NCBI GenBank assembly: GCA_048204295.1
Contig: DBFBLF010000014.1
Span: 17,660-81,659, forward strand
Length of the DNA: 64,000 nt
Origin: Metaruminococcus_A sp900762715
GTDB taxonomy: Bacteria > Bacillota > Clostridia > Oscillospirales > Ruminococcaceae
Direction of reading: 5' to 3'
The notes beneath the pieces were generated by a model. The model ran no database searches. It was not told the DNA's origin and worked only from the letters and a program-made list of their open reading frames with translations. The position numbers and the translations under genes are program-made. Of the stretch, positions 41,763-51,667 are shown piece by piece (the first letter of the stretch is position 1; every line of letters begins with the position of its first letter).

Positions 41763-42107
41763 TCAGTTGCCCCCTCTCAGGCCGTTTTCCCAAAGTTTTC
41801 CGCAAGAGGTAAACATCCGGTAACCGGTACTCATCAGGGTGATTTCCCGCTCCTTCGCAAGCTCAATCATCGACTCGTCCGGCATTTTTCCACGCACAAA
41901 GATAATGCAGTGCATATCCATCATATCAGCTGTGCGTACGACCTGCGGGTTGACTAAACCTGTGAGCAGGCAGGACTGGTCCTTGACAAAGGCGAGAACG
42001 TCGCTCATCATGTCGGAGCCGCAGGCGGTGTTGATTTCGGCATCCAAGCGGTCTTCACAGCAGATAACCTTGCACTCGAGGATGTTTTTAATGTCTCCTA
42101 TCGTCAT
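41763..42107 (-). CDS. DRTGG-domain protein (first copy)
   Basis: 114 residues, the first gene of the leftward operon. Family pattern with MTIGDIKNILECKVICCEDR and a Cys/Ser-rich C-terminus. The DRTGG domain is thought to bind small molecules. It lies 4 bp before the HATPase gene. I see no catalytic motifs. Confidence 0.75.
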   Translation of the reverse strand: MTIGDIKNILECKVICCEDRLDAEINTACGSDMMSDVLAFVKDQSCLLTGLVNPQVVRTADMMDMHCIIFVRGKMPDESMIELAKEREITLMSTGYRMFTSCGKLWENGLRGGN

Positions 42108-42449
42108 AATTCCGCTCCATTCTCCGGCTGCTGTTTTCTGCCGGACTGTTTTAAAACTTTGTTCCGGGAATCATTTCCCGGATTAATTACACCTATATTA
42201 TAGCATTTGTGCGGAGAAATTCAACGGAATTATTGAATATGAACAAGTCGCAAATTTATTCACGATTTTAACAAAAAATTTACAAGTTATTTTACGACAT
42301 TATCTTCCATTTTTTATAGCTTTTGTGAAATCTACATGATATAATAAACAGTAACTGCGAACCGCTTATCAAATGTTACAAAAGGGCGGTTCTAGGGGGT
42401 TGGAACGGACTATGTCCGCCAGCCGCAATTTTATGAGGAGGGCTATTTT
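42108..42449. promoter_or_regulatory. Divergent control region of the two hydrogenase-linked operons
   Basis: Leftward promoter: minus-strand TTGAAT (42224-42219), 16 bp, TATAAT (42202-42197). Just downstream is the perfect inverted repeat TCCGGGAA-TCAT-TTCCCGGA (42163-42182). Rightward: TATAAT (42340-42345) has no good -35, hinting at activator use. Then GAACCGC (42359-42365) pairs with GCGGTTC (42386-42392) in the 5' leader, followed by CGGAC-TAT-GTCCG. A loose Rex-like sequence (TTATCAAATGTTACAA) lies in the loop. Confidence 0.6.
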
Positions 42450-42947
42450 ATGGCTAAAGCAAGCAGTACATTGCCGTTTGGCGGGACACCTGAGCAGGAA
42501 GCGCAACTCAAGCAGTACATTGAGGAGCACAAGGATCAGGGCGGCGCGTTGATGCCGGTATTGCAGAAAGCGCAGGAAATTTACGGCTATCTGCCGGTGG
42601 AAGTTCAGCAGATGGTTTCCGACGGTTTGGGCGTGTCAATGTCTGAAATCTACGGCGTTGTAACATTCTATTCTCAATTTTCACTTGCCCCCAAAGGAAA
42701 GTACAAAATTTCTGTGTGTCTGGGTACGGCCTGTTACGTTAAAGGTTCCGGGGATGTTTTTAACCGCCTTTCCGAGCGTTTGGGCATTACCAACGGCGAG
42801 TGCACACCGGATGGAAGGTTTTCCCTTGAGGCCTGCCGCTGCATCGGAGCCTGCGGTCTCGCGCCTGTTCTGACCGTCAACGACGACGTTTACGGCCGTC
42901 TGGTTGTAGACGACGTTGACGACATTCTGGCCAAGTACGCGGAATAA
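42450..42947 (+). CDS. hydC: Bifurcating hydrogenase subunit HydC (NuoE-like)
   Basis: 165 residues, thioredoxin-like [2Fe-2S] protein. Cluster cysteines are in CLGTACYVKGSG and LEACRCIGACGLAPV. HydC-type subunits carry electrons between the NADH-oxidising HydB and HydA. It starts at ATG 42450 after GAGGAGGGCTATTTT, the first gene of the rightward operon. Confidence 0.93.
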   Translation: MAKASSTLPFGGTPEQEAQLKQYIEEHKDQGGALMPVLQKAQEIYGYLPVEVQQMVSDGLGVSMSEIYGVVTFYSQFSLAPKGKYKISVCLGTACYVKGSGDVFNRLSERLGITNGECTPDGRFSLEACRCIGACGLAPVLTVNDDVYGRLVVDDVDDILAKYAE

Positions 42948-42952
42948 CCGCC

Positions 42953-43495
42953 ATGCAGGAACTGTCGTTGAATATCCTCGATATTGCGCAGAATTCCGTT
43001 CGGGCAGGCGCGTCTCTAGTTGAGATTTCCGTTGTCAAAAATACGGCGGGAAAACGGCTTGTCATCACGCTTGAAGACAACGGCTGCGGAATGAGCGAGG
43101 AACAGGTGAAAAAGGTAGTCGATCCTTTTTTCACCACAAGGACCACCCGTAAAATCGGGCTGGGAATTCCGTTTTTTAAAATGACGGCGGAAATGACCGG
43201 CGGCAGCTTTTACATCCAGTCCACCCCTGGGGTGGGTACCAAGGTAGCGGCCGAGTATTGCTACGAGCATCTCGACATGCTTCCCCTTGGCGACGTCCCC
43301 TCAACGATCATCACATTGATTTCCGGGAGTCCCGAAATTGACTTTGTCTACCGTTATGAGGTAGACGGGCGCTCATTTGTTTTGGACACCCGTGAGGTCA
43401 GGAAAATGCTGGAAGGCGTGGATATTGCCTCCAATGAAATTTTAACCTTTCTGCGCCAGATGATGGAGGAGAATATAGGGGAGATTGACCTTTAA
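42953..43495 (+). CDS. HATPase protein in the hydrogenase operon
   Basis: 180 residues; GHKL ATPase domain with an N-box (LDIAQNSVRAGA), a G1-box (LEDNGCGM), and G2 with LGIPFFKMTAEMTGG. It has no transmembrane or His-phosphotransfer domain. It lies 5 bp after hydC. It is distinct in sequence from the HATPase at 41333. Proteins like this occur in clostridial hydrogenase operons; their partners are not established to my knowledge. Confidence 0.8.
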   Translation: MQELSLNILDIAQNSVRAGASLVEISVVKNTAGKRLVITLEDNGCGMSEEQVKKVVDPFFTTRTTRKIGLGIPFFKMTAEMTGGSFYIQSTPGVGTKVAAEYCYEHLDMLPLGDVPSTIITLISGSPEIDFVYRYEVDGRSFVLDTREVRKMLEGVDIASNEILTFLRQMMEENIGEIDL

Positions 43496-43541
43496 GAACA
43501 GCAAAAATACAAACTAATAATTGTTAAGGTGGTGCGCATTC

Positions 43542-43910
43542 ATGAAAAGTTTAGCAGAATTACAGGCCATTCGCGACCGTGTAAAAAACAATGTTGTCGT
43601 CCGTGAAAACAACGACATTGACTACCGCATCGTCGTAGGCATGGCAACCTGCGGGATTGCCGCAGGCGCCCGTCCGGTTCTCAACGCTTGCTCAGAAGAA
43701 GTTGCGAAGAGGAATCTCCACAACGTTATGGTAACCCAGACCGGCTGCATCGGCATCTGTAAGTTCGAGCCGGTTGTAGAAGTCTTCGAAGCGGACGGAA
43801 CCAAAACGACTTATGTCAAAATGACCGCGGAAAAAATTGTCAGAGTTATCAACGACCACATTGTAAACGGTAATGTCGTTACCGAATATACAATTGGCGC
43901 AAACGCATAA
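43542..43910 (+). CDS. Thioredoxin-like [2Fe-2S] ferredoxin protein
   Basis: 122 residues. Two cysteine pairs are visible: MATCGIAAGA and TQTGCIGICKFEP, the [2Fe-2S] thioredoxin-like fold. The N-terminal part is a helix region. It probably passes electrons within the hydrogenase complex. ATG 43542 follows AAGGTGGTGCGCATTC. Next gene starts 13 bp on. Confidence 0.85.
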   Translation: MKSLAELQAIRDRVKNNVVVRENNDIDYRIVVGMATCGIAAGARPVLNACSEEVAKRNLHNVMVTQTGCIGICKFEPVVEVFEADGTKTTYVKMTAEKIVRVINDHIVNGNVVTEYTIGANA

Positions 43911-43923
43911 GGAGGATTATTCA

Positions 43924-45711
<1,788 letters not shown>

Positions 45712-45727
45712 GGGGAGAAGTACCGAG

Positions 45728-47470
45728 ATGGAAAATGTAAACATCAAAATTAATGGAATTCCATTAAGCGTGCCGAAAAATTACACCATCCTTGAAGCTG
45801 CACGCGAAAATGGGTTTGAAATTCCTACTCTTTGCTATCTAAAAGATATCAACGCCATCGGTGCCTGCCGTATCTGTGTGGTTGAAGTCAAAGGCGCCAG
45901 AAGCCTGGTTGCCGCTTGTGTATACCCGGTTAACGAGGGGATGGAGGTTGTCACCAATTCTCCGGCTGTCCTGAAAGCCAGAAGGCTGACGCTGGAACTC
46001 ATCCTTTCCACTCACGATAAAAAATGTCTGTCCTGCGTCCGCAGCGGAAGCTGTGAACTGCAGAAGCTCTGTAAAGAGTACGGTGTTGAGGATGAAAACT
46101 TCTTTGAGGGCGTGAACGAACGCGTTGAGATCGACATGTCCGCCCCCCATATGTACCGTGACAACAACAAATGTATCCTCTGCCGCCGTTGTGTTGCAGC
46201 CTGTGAAAAGCTCCAGAGTGTTTCGGTTATCGGGCCGATTGAGCGTGGCTTCAAGACCCACATCGGCAGCCCGTTTGAGGTTGAGCTGGATGCTACCTCC
46301 TGTGTTTCCTGCGGCCAATGTATTGTAGCCTGCCCGACCGGCGCCCTCTCTGAAAAAGACGACACCGATAAGGTCTGGGCCGCTCTTGCCGACCCGACTA
46401 AGCATGTTGTCGTCCAGACTGCGCCGTCTATCCGCGTCACCCTGGGTGAGGCGTTTGGCATGCCGGTCGGCTCCAACGTCAAAGGGAAAATGGTTGCGGC
46501 TCTCCGCCGCCTTGGCTTTGACAAGGTATTTGACACTGATTTCTCCGCCGACCTCACCATCATGGAAGAGGCGACTGAATTCCTGCACCGGGTTCAGAAC
46601 GGGGGAACTCTTCCGCTGATCACTTCCTGTTCTCCGGGATGGGTCAAGTTCTGTGAATTCAACTATCCTGAAATGATTGATAACCTTTCCACCTGCAAAT
46701 CGCCGCAGCAGATGTTCGGCGCGGTTATTAAGACCTACTATGCGGAGAAGAATGGAATTGATCCGAAAGATATTGTCAGCGTCAGCATCATGCCCTGTAC
46801 CGCGAAAAAATTCGAGGTTGGCCGCGATCACCAGGATGCTGCCGGCGTTGCCGACGTTGATATTGCCCTGACAACCAGGGAACTCGCCCGGATGATTGAG
46901 CGCGCGGGCATCATGTTCACTCAGCTGCCGGATGAGGACTTTGACAATCCGCTTGGCGAGTCCACCGGCGCGGCCGTTATTTTCGGCGCAACCGGAGGCG
47001 TTATGGAAGCCGCTTTGAGAACCGCTGTTGAAAAACTCACCGGTGAAGAACTCAAAGCCCTTGACTTCACCGAGGTTCGTGGCACCGCGGGCATTAAAGA
47101 GGCTACCTACAATGTCGCTGGTATGGATGTCAACGTTGCGGTTGCCTCCGGCCTTGCAAACGCGAGAGCCCTTCTGGAAGACGTTAAGGCCGGCAGAAAG
47201 AATTATCACTTTATTGAAATCATGGCCTGCCCGGGCGGCTGCGTCAACGGCGGCGGCCAGCCGACCCAGCCCGCCAGCGTCCGCAATTTCGTGGATCTGA
47301 GAGCGGAGCGCGCCAAGGCGATCTATGAAGAGGATAAAAACCTGCCTATCCGGAAGTCGCACGAAAATCCGATGATTAAAAAGATCTATGATGAGTATTT
47401 TGACGAGCCCGGAAGCCACAAGGCGCATCATATTCTCCACACCCAGTATGTGGACCGCAAAAACGGCTAA
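45728..47470 (+). CDS. hydA: Bifurcating [FeFe]-hydrogenase catalytic subunit HydA
   Basis: 580 residues. N-terminal plant-type [2Fe-2S] (Cys36, 47, 50, 64), a His-Cys3 cluster (His96, Cys100, 103, 109), two [4Fe-4S] (Cys149-159 and 192-202), then the H-cluster domain: ITSCSPGWVKF (Cys301), MPCTAKKFE (Cys357) and IMACPGGCVNGGGQP (Cys501, 505). The first motif reads TSCSP, so the second canonical cysteine is Ser302. It makes H2 from ferredoxin and NADH in the HydABC complex. It ends the operon. Confidence 0.95.
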   Translation: MENVNIKINGIPLSVPKNYTILEAARENGFEIPTLCYLKDINAIGACRICVVEVKGARSLVAACVYPVNEGMEVVTNSPAVLKARRLTLELILSTHDKKCLSCVRSGSCELQKLCKEYGVEDENFFEGVNERVEIDMSAPHMYRDNNKCILCRRCVAACEKLQSVSVIGPIERGFKTHIGSPFEVELDATSCVSCGQCIVACPTGALSEKDDTDKVWAALADPTKHVVVQTAPSIRVTLGEAFGMPVGSNVKGKMVAALRRLGFDKVFDTDFSADLTIMEEATEFLHRVQNGGTLPLITSCSPGWVKFCEFNYPEMIDNLSTCKSPQQMFGAVIKTYYAEKNGIDPKDIVSVSIMPCTAKKFEVGRDHQDAAGVADVDIALTTRELARMIERAGIMFTQLPDEDFDNPLGESTGAAVIFGATGGVMEAALRTAVEKLTGEELKALDFTEVRGTAGIKEATYNVAGMDVNVAVASGLANARALLEDVKAGRKNYHFIEIMACPGGCVNGGGQPTQPASVRNFVDLRAERAKAIYEEDKNLPIRKSHENPMIKKIYDEYFDEPGSHKAHHILHTQYVDRKNG

Positions 47471-47477
47471 AGTATCA

Positions 47478-47509
47478 AAATCCCCCGGATGATTTCGGGG
47501 GATTTTTTT
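47478..47509 (+). terminator. Terminator of the hydrogenase operon
   Basis: AAATCCCCC (47478-47486) pairs with GGGGGATTT (47497-47505) around GGATGATTTC, followed by TTTT. It ends hydC-hydA transcription seven bases past the hydA stop. Confidence 0.88.
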
Positions 47510-47530
47510 GCGCATTTTTCATAAAGATTG

Positions 47531-47618
47531 CCGCAAAATTTGCGGTAAAAGCTGTCGTTTTCTATTTACATTTCGTTCATACTATAGTAAAATATAAAAC
47601 GGTTGCGGGCCGTTTTGT
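47531..47618 (+). promoter_or_regulatory. Promoter and leader of the NCS2 permease
   Basis: CCGCAAA-A-TTTGCGG (47531-47545) is a perfect inverted repeat, 20 bp before TTTACA (47565-47570). TAAAAT (47588-47593) follows at 17 bp. The leader then has AAAACGG-TTGCGGG-CCGTTTT (47597-47617), a small hairpin. No purine riboswitch signature is seen. The upstream repeat may be an operator. Confidence 0.5.
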
Positions 47619-47658
47619 CTTGCAGTCTGCTATAAAGTTTATTAAAAGGAGAACTGAT

Positions 47659-48996
47659 ATGGACCTTATTTACAACATTAAGGACAGGCCAAAATTTTTG
47701 CAAGTTGTATTATTTGCTATCCAGCAGTTGCTTGCAATCATGGCAGCAACGATTGCGGTTCCCAACGCTGTTAATGCAGCTACCGGCGCTGAACTTCCTC
47801 CAGCGGCTGCGCTGCTTGGTGCCGGCGTTGGTACGATTGTTTATTTGCTTTTCACCAAAAGTTCCAGCCCTGTTTTTCTTGGCAGCTCGTTTGCGTTCAT
47901 CCCCTCAATGATCTCTGCGATTGCCGGAGCGGCATCCATGACCGTTGGTTATGTAGGCCTTATTATTGGTGCCGCCATGGCAGGCCTTGTGTATGTTATT
48001 ATTGCCATAGTTGTTAAGTTCTGCGGAGTTAAGTGGGTCGGCAAGCTTATGCCCCCTGTCATCATTGGCCCAACAGTTGCAACTATTGGACTTTCTCTCG
48101 CAGGAAGCGCTGTCAGCAGTTTGACAAGTTCCGGCACCGAGAACGGCAGTGTCTATGTTTCCCTTATCTGCGGTCTTGTTACCCTTGCTGTAACAATGCT
48201 TTGCTCTACTTACAGCAAAAAAATCGGCAGATTGATCCCTTTTATTATCGGTATTCTCGCCGGTTATGCTCTTGCTACCATATTTTATTTCATTGGGACT
48301 GCAACCGGTAACACATCCCTTATTGTGATTGATTACAGCGCATTTGAGGCTTGTAAGGTCTTTGAACTGCCGAACTTTACTTTCATGCTTGGAAAAGATG
48401 GATTTTCTCAAATTTCCGGTTCTTATCTTATCGCACTCTTCGCTGCGTATGTTCCTGTAGCATTCGTCGTATTTGCCGAACACCTTGCCGATCACAAGAA
48501 TCTCTCCACCATTGTCGACGTAGATCTTTTGGAAAAACCCGGTCTTTGCCGGACGCTTCTCGGTGATGGCATCGGTTCCATTGTTGGAGCATTTTTCGGT
48601 GGTTGTCCGAACACTACATATGGGGAGTCTATCGCATGTGTGGCAATCACACGCAATGCCTCCACCGTCAGTATTTGGGCCGCTGCTGCTGCCTGCATCA
48701 TTTTCTCCTTTATTGGCCCCCTCGTAGCATTTCTTGAGACGATCCCCGCATGTGTCATGGGAGGCGTTTGTTTCGCTCTTTACGGCTTCATTTCTGTATC
48801 CGGCCTTAAAATGCTCCAGAAGGTCGACCTCAACGAAAACCGAAACCTTTTTGTTGCCTCCATTATCCTTGTTGCAGGCGTTGGCAATATGTCTATATCG
48901 TTCGGTCAGGTGGAAATTCGAACAACTGCCTGTGCACTCATCCTTGGTATCCTTGCGAATGTTATGCTTTCCAGAAAAGAAAAGAGGGACAAATAA
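47659..48996 (+). CDS. NCS2-family nucleobase (uracil/xanthine) permease
   Basis: 445 residues, about fourteen membrane spans. Signature segments are LGSSFAFIPSMISA and GGCPNTTYGESIACVAIT, resembling UraA/PyrP-type permeases. Acidic residues in VFAEHLADH fit substrate and proton binding. It imports uracil or a purine with H+; which is not decidable. Codon use is more T-ending (ATT, CTT, TCT) than the neighbours. ATG 47659 follows AAAGGAGAACTGAT. An upstream in-frame start is in the leader and is rejected. Confidence 0.88.
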   Translation: MDLIYNIKDRPKFLQVVLFAIQQLLAIMAATIAVPNAVNAATGAELPPAAALLGAGVGTIVYLLFTKSSSPVFLGSSFAFIPSMISAIAGAASMTVGYVGLIIGAAMAGLVYVIIAIVVKFCGVKWVGKLMPPVIIGPTVATIGLSLAGSAVSSLTSSGTENGSVYVSLICGLVTLAVTMLCSTYSKKIGRLIPFIIGILAGYALATIFYFIGTATGNTSLIVIDYSAFEACKVFELPNFTFMLGKDGFSQISGSYLIALFAAYVPVAFVVFAEHLADHKNLSTIVDVDLLEKPGLCRTLLGDGIGSIVGAFFGGCPNTTYGESIACVAITRNASTVSIWAAAAACIIFSFIGPLVAFLETIPACVMGGVCFALYGFISVSGLKMLQKVDLNENRNLFVASIILVAGVGNMSISFGQVEIRTTACALILGILANVMLSRKEKRDK

Positions 48997-49285
48997 AGCA
49001 TCTGTCAAAGCTTTAAAGAATTTAGGATTGAAGAATTCTATTATTGCTGCCGCCTTGTTGACAACAGGGACGCCTTGACTCACGGTGAAAGCGCCGTCCT
49101 TTACCGGCGCCCTTACAAACAAGGCTTTGCCAAAGGATGTGTAGTCCCCCCGGATGAATAAATTATTCCGGTTTGCATATACCAATATCATTCGGTATCT
49201 CCTGGTTGACAAAAGCCGTTTTTTTCGGTAAGATAAAAGAAATGGATGTCCTCAAATCAGGTTTGATTCGAATGGAGGAGTAGTT
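48997..49285 (+). other. Non-coding stretch before the small membrane protein
   Basis: This 289-bp gap holds GCGCCG-TCCTTTAC-CGGCGC (hairpin near 49091). It ends with a promoter, TTGACA (49206-49211), 17 bp, TAAGAT (49229-49234). No other gene is supported; a 27-codon frame at 48995 that ends at 49078 has no ribosome site. Confidence 0.5.
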
Positions 49286-49438
49286 ATGGAAAGCGAGAAA
49301 AACAATAAATTAAGCATTATCTCTCTTTTGCTCGGAGTAGCTGCTGTAGCCTCCACCTTGGCATATTTGTTGTACAGGCTACATAGCAACCGTTTGCATG
49401 AAGAAAAATGGCGCGATTATGAGGATTGCGGCATTTAA
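49286..49438 (+). CDS. Small 50-residue single-span membrane protein
   Basis: ATG 49286 follows ATGGAGGAGTAGTT. The 50-residue product has a charged N-terminus (MESEKNNK), one hydrophobic span (LSIISLLLGVAAVASTLAYL), then a charged tail ending YEDCGI. It has its own promoter (49206-49234) and terminator, which supports a real gene. I recognise no family. YtxH-like or other small membrane proteins have similar shape. Confidence 0.65.
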   Translation: MESEKNNKLSIISLLLGVAAVASTLAYLLYRLHSNRLHEEKWRDYEDCGI

Positions 49439-49449
49439 ACGGATGAATG

Positions 49450-49497
49450 AAAAGCCCCTGCTGCGGTGTAAAACACCACAGCAGGGGCTTTGTTTTA
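49450..49497 (+). terminator. Terminator after the small membrane protein
   Basis: AAAAGCCCCTGCTG (49450-49463) pairs with CAGCAGGGGCTTT (from 49479), with an inner GGTGT/ACACC stem, then GTTTT. The stem is long with a one-base mismatch. It lies between this gene and the convergent prmA. Confidence 0.88.
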
Positions 49498-49565
49498 TAT
49501 CTAAACGGCTCATTAGAATATACAAAAAGTAATAAAATTACAAAATAATACCAAATAACATTTCG

Positions 49566-50528
49566 TTATCTTTCAAGGGAACACTTTAACGCAACCCAGC
49601 CGTTGTCCTCTTTTATAACATCGGCCTTAAAACCGTTTGCCCTGACGGCGGCTAAAACATCCTCTTTGCGGGTGTCAATAATGCCGGAGGTAATGAAGCT
49701 CCCGCCGGGCTTTAAAAACTGTGGGACGTCCGGGCAGAGCCGGATGATCACATCTGCCACAATGTTCGCACAGATGACGTCGTATCTGCCGGATACCTTG
49801 TCAGTAAGATCACCTACATAAGTCGTCAGCCGTTCTTCCACCCCGTTGAGAGCAGCGTTTTCCAGCGCAATTTTTGCGGCGAGTTCGTCGATATCAACGC
49901 CGACCGCTTTTTGTGCGCCGAGCAGCAGGGAAGCGACGGCAAGGATCCCGCTGCCGCAGCCGATATCAAGCATAAGATCATCCGGCTTTACCGTATCCTG
50001 CAAAAATTCCAGGCAAAGTTTGGTGCTGGAATGGGTTCCGGTTCCAAAGGCCATACCCGGGTCAAGCAGCAGTTTGATACGTCCGGCAGAATCTGTTTCC
50101 TCATCTTCCCAGGAGGGGACAATCAACAGCTTATTTCCAATAGGGGTAGGATGATAATACTGTTTCCAGACGGTGGACCAGTCCTCTTCGCGGACAGTAT
50201 CACGTTCCAAAACAAGCCGCCCTAAGTCAACGCCCTCGCAGAGGGAAGGAAGGGTTCTGAGACCGCTTTGGATGGCAAGAAAAGTTTCTTTTCCCTGCGC
50301 ATTATCGGGCAGGTAAAATGTAATGCTGGTTTCACCGCTTTTGAGGGCCATCAGCTCTTCATCCACATAATCCCAGTGGATTTCAGTGTCGTTCAGGAAA
50401 TTCTCAAAGTCCTGCGAATCTTTAATCTCAACGCCGCCAACGCCTTGTTCAATTAGAAACGCGCTGACAATCTCAATTCCCTGCGTTGTGGTGTACAGGG
50501 TGGTTTTGCTCCAGCTGTCGGCAGTCAT
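49566..50528 (-). CDS. prmA: Ribosomal protein L11 methyltransferase
   Basis: 320 residues. N-terminal recognition domain, then a SAM-binding fold: DPGMAFGTGTHSSTKLCLEF, LDIGCGSGILAVASLLLG and GVDIDELAAKIALENA. It trimethylates L11 lysines. ATG 50528 follows ATAGGAGGCCTGAATAGAT. It is the last gene of the leftward run. Its substrate L11 (rplK) is encoded about 8 kb to the right in the same window. Confidence 0.94.
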   Translation of the reverse strand: MTADSWSKTTLYTTTQGIEIVSAFLIEQGVGGVEIKDSQDFENFLNDTEIHWDYVDEELMALKSGETSITFYLPDNAQGKETFLAIQSGLRTLPSLCEGVDLGRLVLERDTVREEDWSTVWKQYYHPTPIGNKLLIVPSWEDEETDSAGRIKLLLDPGMAFGTGTHSSTKLCLEFLQDTVKPDDLMLDIGCGSGILAVASLLLGAQKAVGVDIDELAAKIALENAALNGVEERLTTYVGDLTDKVSGRYDVICANIVADVIIRLCPDVPQFLKPGGSFITSGIIDTRKEDVLAAVRANGFKADVIKEDNGWVALKCSLER

Positions 50529-50543
50529 ATCTATTCAGGCCTC

Positions 50544-51638
50544 CTATACGTTAAAGCGGAACAGGACAATATCCCCGTCCTGCATGACATAGTCCTTGCC
50601 CTCAAGCCGGACAAGGCCTTTTTCTTTGGCGGCTGTCATAGAACCGCAGGCCATTAGGTCGTCAAAGGAAACCACTTCGGCGCGGATAAAACCGCGCTCA
50701 AAGTCGGTGTGAATTTTGCCGGCCGCCTGAGGGGCCTTGGTGCCTTTGGTAATGGTCCAGGCGCGGACCTCCGGCTGGCCGGCGGTCAAGTAGGAGATGA
50801 GTCCAAGAAGGGCATACCCTTCGGTGATAATTCTGTCAAGACCCGACTGGGTGAGGTGGAGCTCTTCCAAAAACATCGCCTTATCCTCTGCAGACATGTC
50901 GGCAATTTCTTCCTCTATCTTCGCGCAGATCGGCAGAACAGCGGAATGCTCCTCAACGGCAATTTGTTTGACTTCCTGATAAAAAACGTTATTCTCAATC
51001 CCGCTAACGAAATCGTCCTCGCACATGTTCGCGGCGTAGATGACCGGCATATTGGAAAGTAGAGCGATTGTTTTGACAATCTCTTTCTGCTCCGGCGTGT
51101 AGTCAAAAGAGCGGGCGCTTTTCCCCTCTTCCAGGTGGGCGCGGAGATCCTCCAGAAAGTCGAGCTCCGCCTGGTATTTTTTATCCGCCTTAACCATCTT
51201 GCGGGTTTTGTCAATCCGGCGGTCCAAGATTTCAATGTCAGAGAAAATCAGTTCAAGATTGATGGTTTCAATGTCACGTTTTGGGCCGATTTCACCGTCC
51301 ACATGGATAATATCCGGGTCTTCAAAACACCGGACGACATGGACAATGGCGTCGACCTCCCGGATGTTGGACAAAAACTTGTTTCCAAGCCCTTCGCCTT
51401 TCGAAGCGCCTTTCACCAGACCGGCAATGTCTACAAACTCTAAGGTGGCCGGGGTAAATTTATCGGGGTGGTACATCTCTGCAAGGGCGTCAAGCCGCTT
51501 GTCGGGAACCGATACCACGCCGACATTCGGTTCAATGGTGCAGAACGGATAGTTCGCGGATTCCGCGCCCGCGTTGGTTAAAGCGTTGAAGAGGGTGCTT
51601 TTGCCGACGTTCGGCAGCCCCACCATACCCAGTTTCAT
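50544..51638 (-). CDS. ychF: YchF/OLA1-family GTP/ATP-binding protein
   Basis: 364 residues. P-loop GLPNVGKSTLFNALT, switch DIAGLVKGASKGEGLGNKFL, a central coiled-coil, and a C-terminal TGS domain that ends the protein. The usual G4 NKxD is NxxE-like, which matches the family's ATP preference. Role: ribosome-linked stress and redox regulation in other bacteria. RBS AGGAG before ATG 51638. Confidence 0.95.
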   Translation of the reverse strand: MKLGMVGLPNVGKSTLFNALTNAGAESANYPFCTIEPNVGVVSVPDKRLDALAEMYHPDKFTPATLEFVDIAGLVKGASKGEGLGNKFLSNIREVDAIVHVVRCFEDPDIIHVDGEIGPKRDIETINLELIFSDIEILDRRIDKTRKMVKADKKYQAELDFLEDLRAHLEEGKSARSFDYTPEQKEIVKTIALLSNMPVIYAANMCEDDFVSGIENNVFYQEVKQIAVEEHSAVLPICAKIEEEIADMSAEDKAMFLEELHLTQSGLDRIITEGYALLGLISYLTAGQPEVRAWTITKGTKAPQAAGKIHTDFERGFIRAEVVSFDDLMACGSMTAAKEKGLVRLEGKDYVMQDGDIVLFRFNV

Positions 51639-51667
51639 AATTGTTGTCTCCTATCTTTACCGGCGCG

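Noticed and set aside
42366..42383. Rex-type operator (TTATCAAATGTTACAA) in the hydrogenase leader
   Set aside because: It matches the Rex consensus only loosely, with spacing of 3 rather than 4, and it lies downstream of the start site. It is kept only as a weak note.
48995..49078. 27-codon frame (KASVKALKNLGLKNSII…) after the NCS2 gene
   Set aside because: No start codon with a ribosome site, and overlap with the end of the permease gene.
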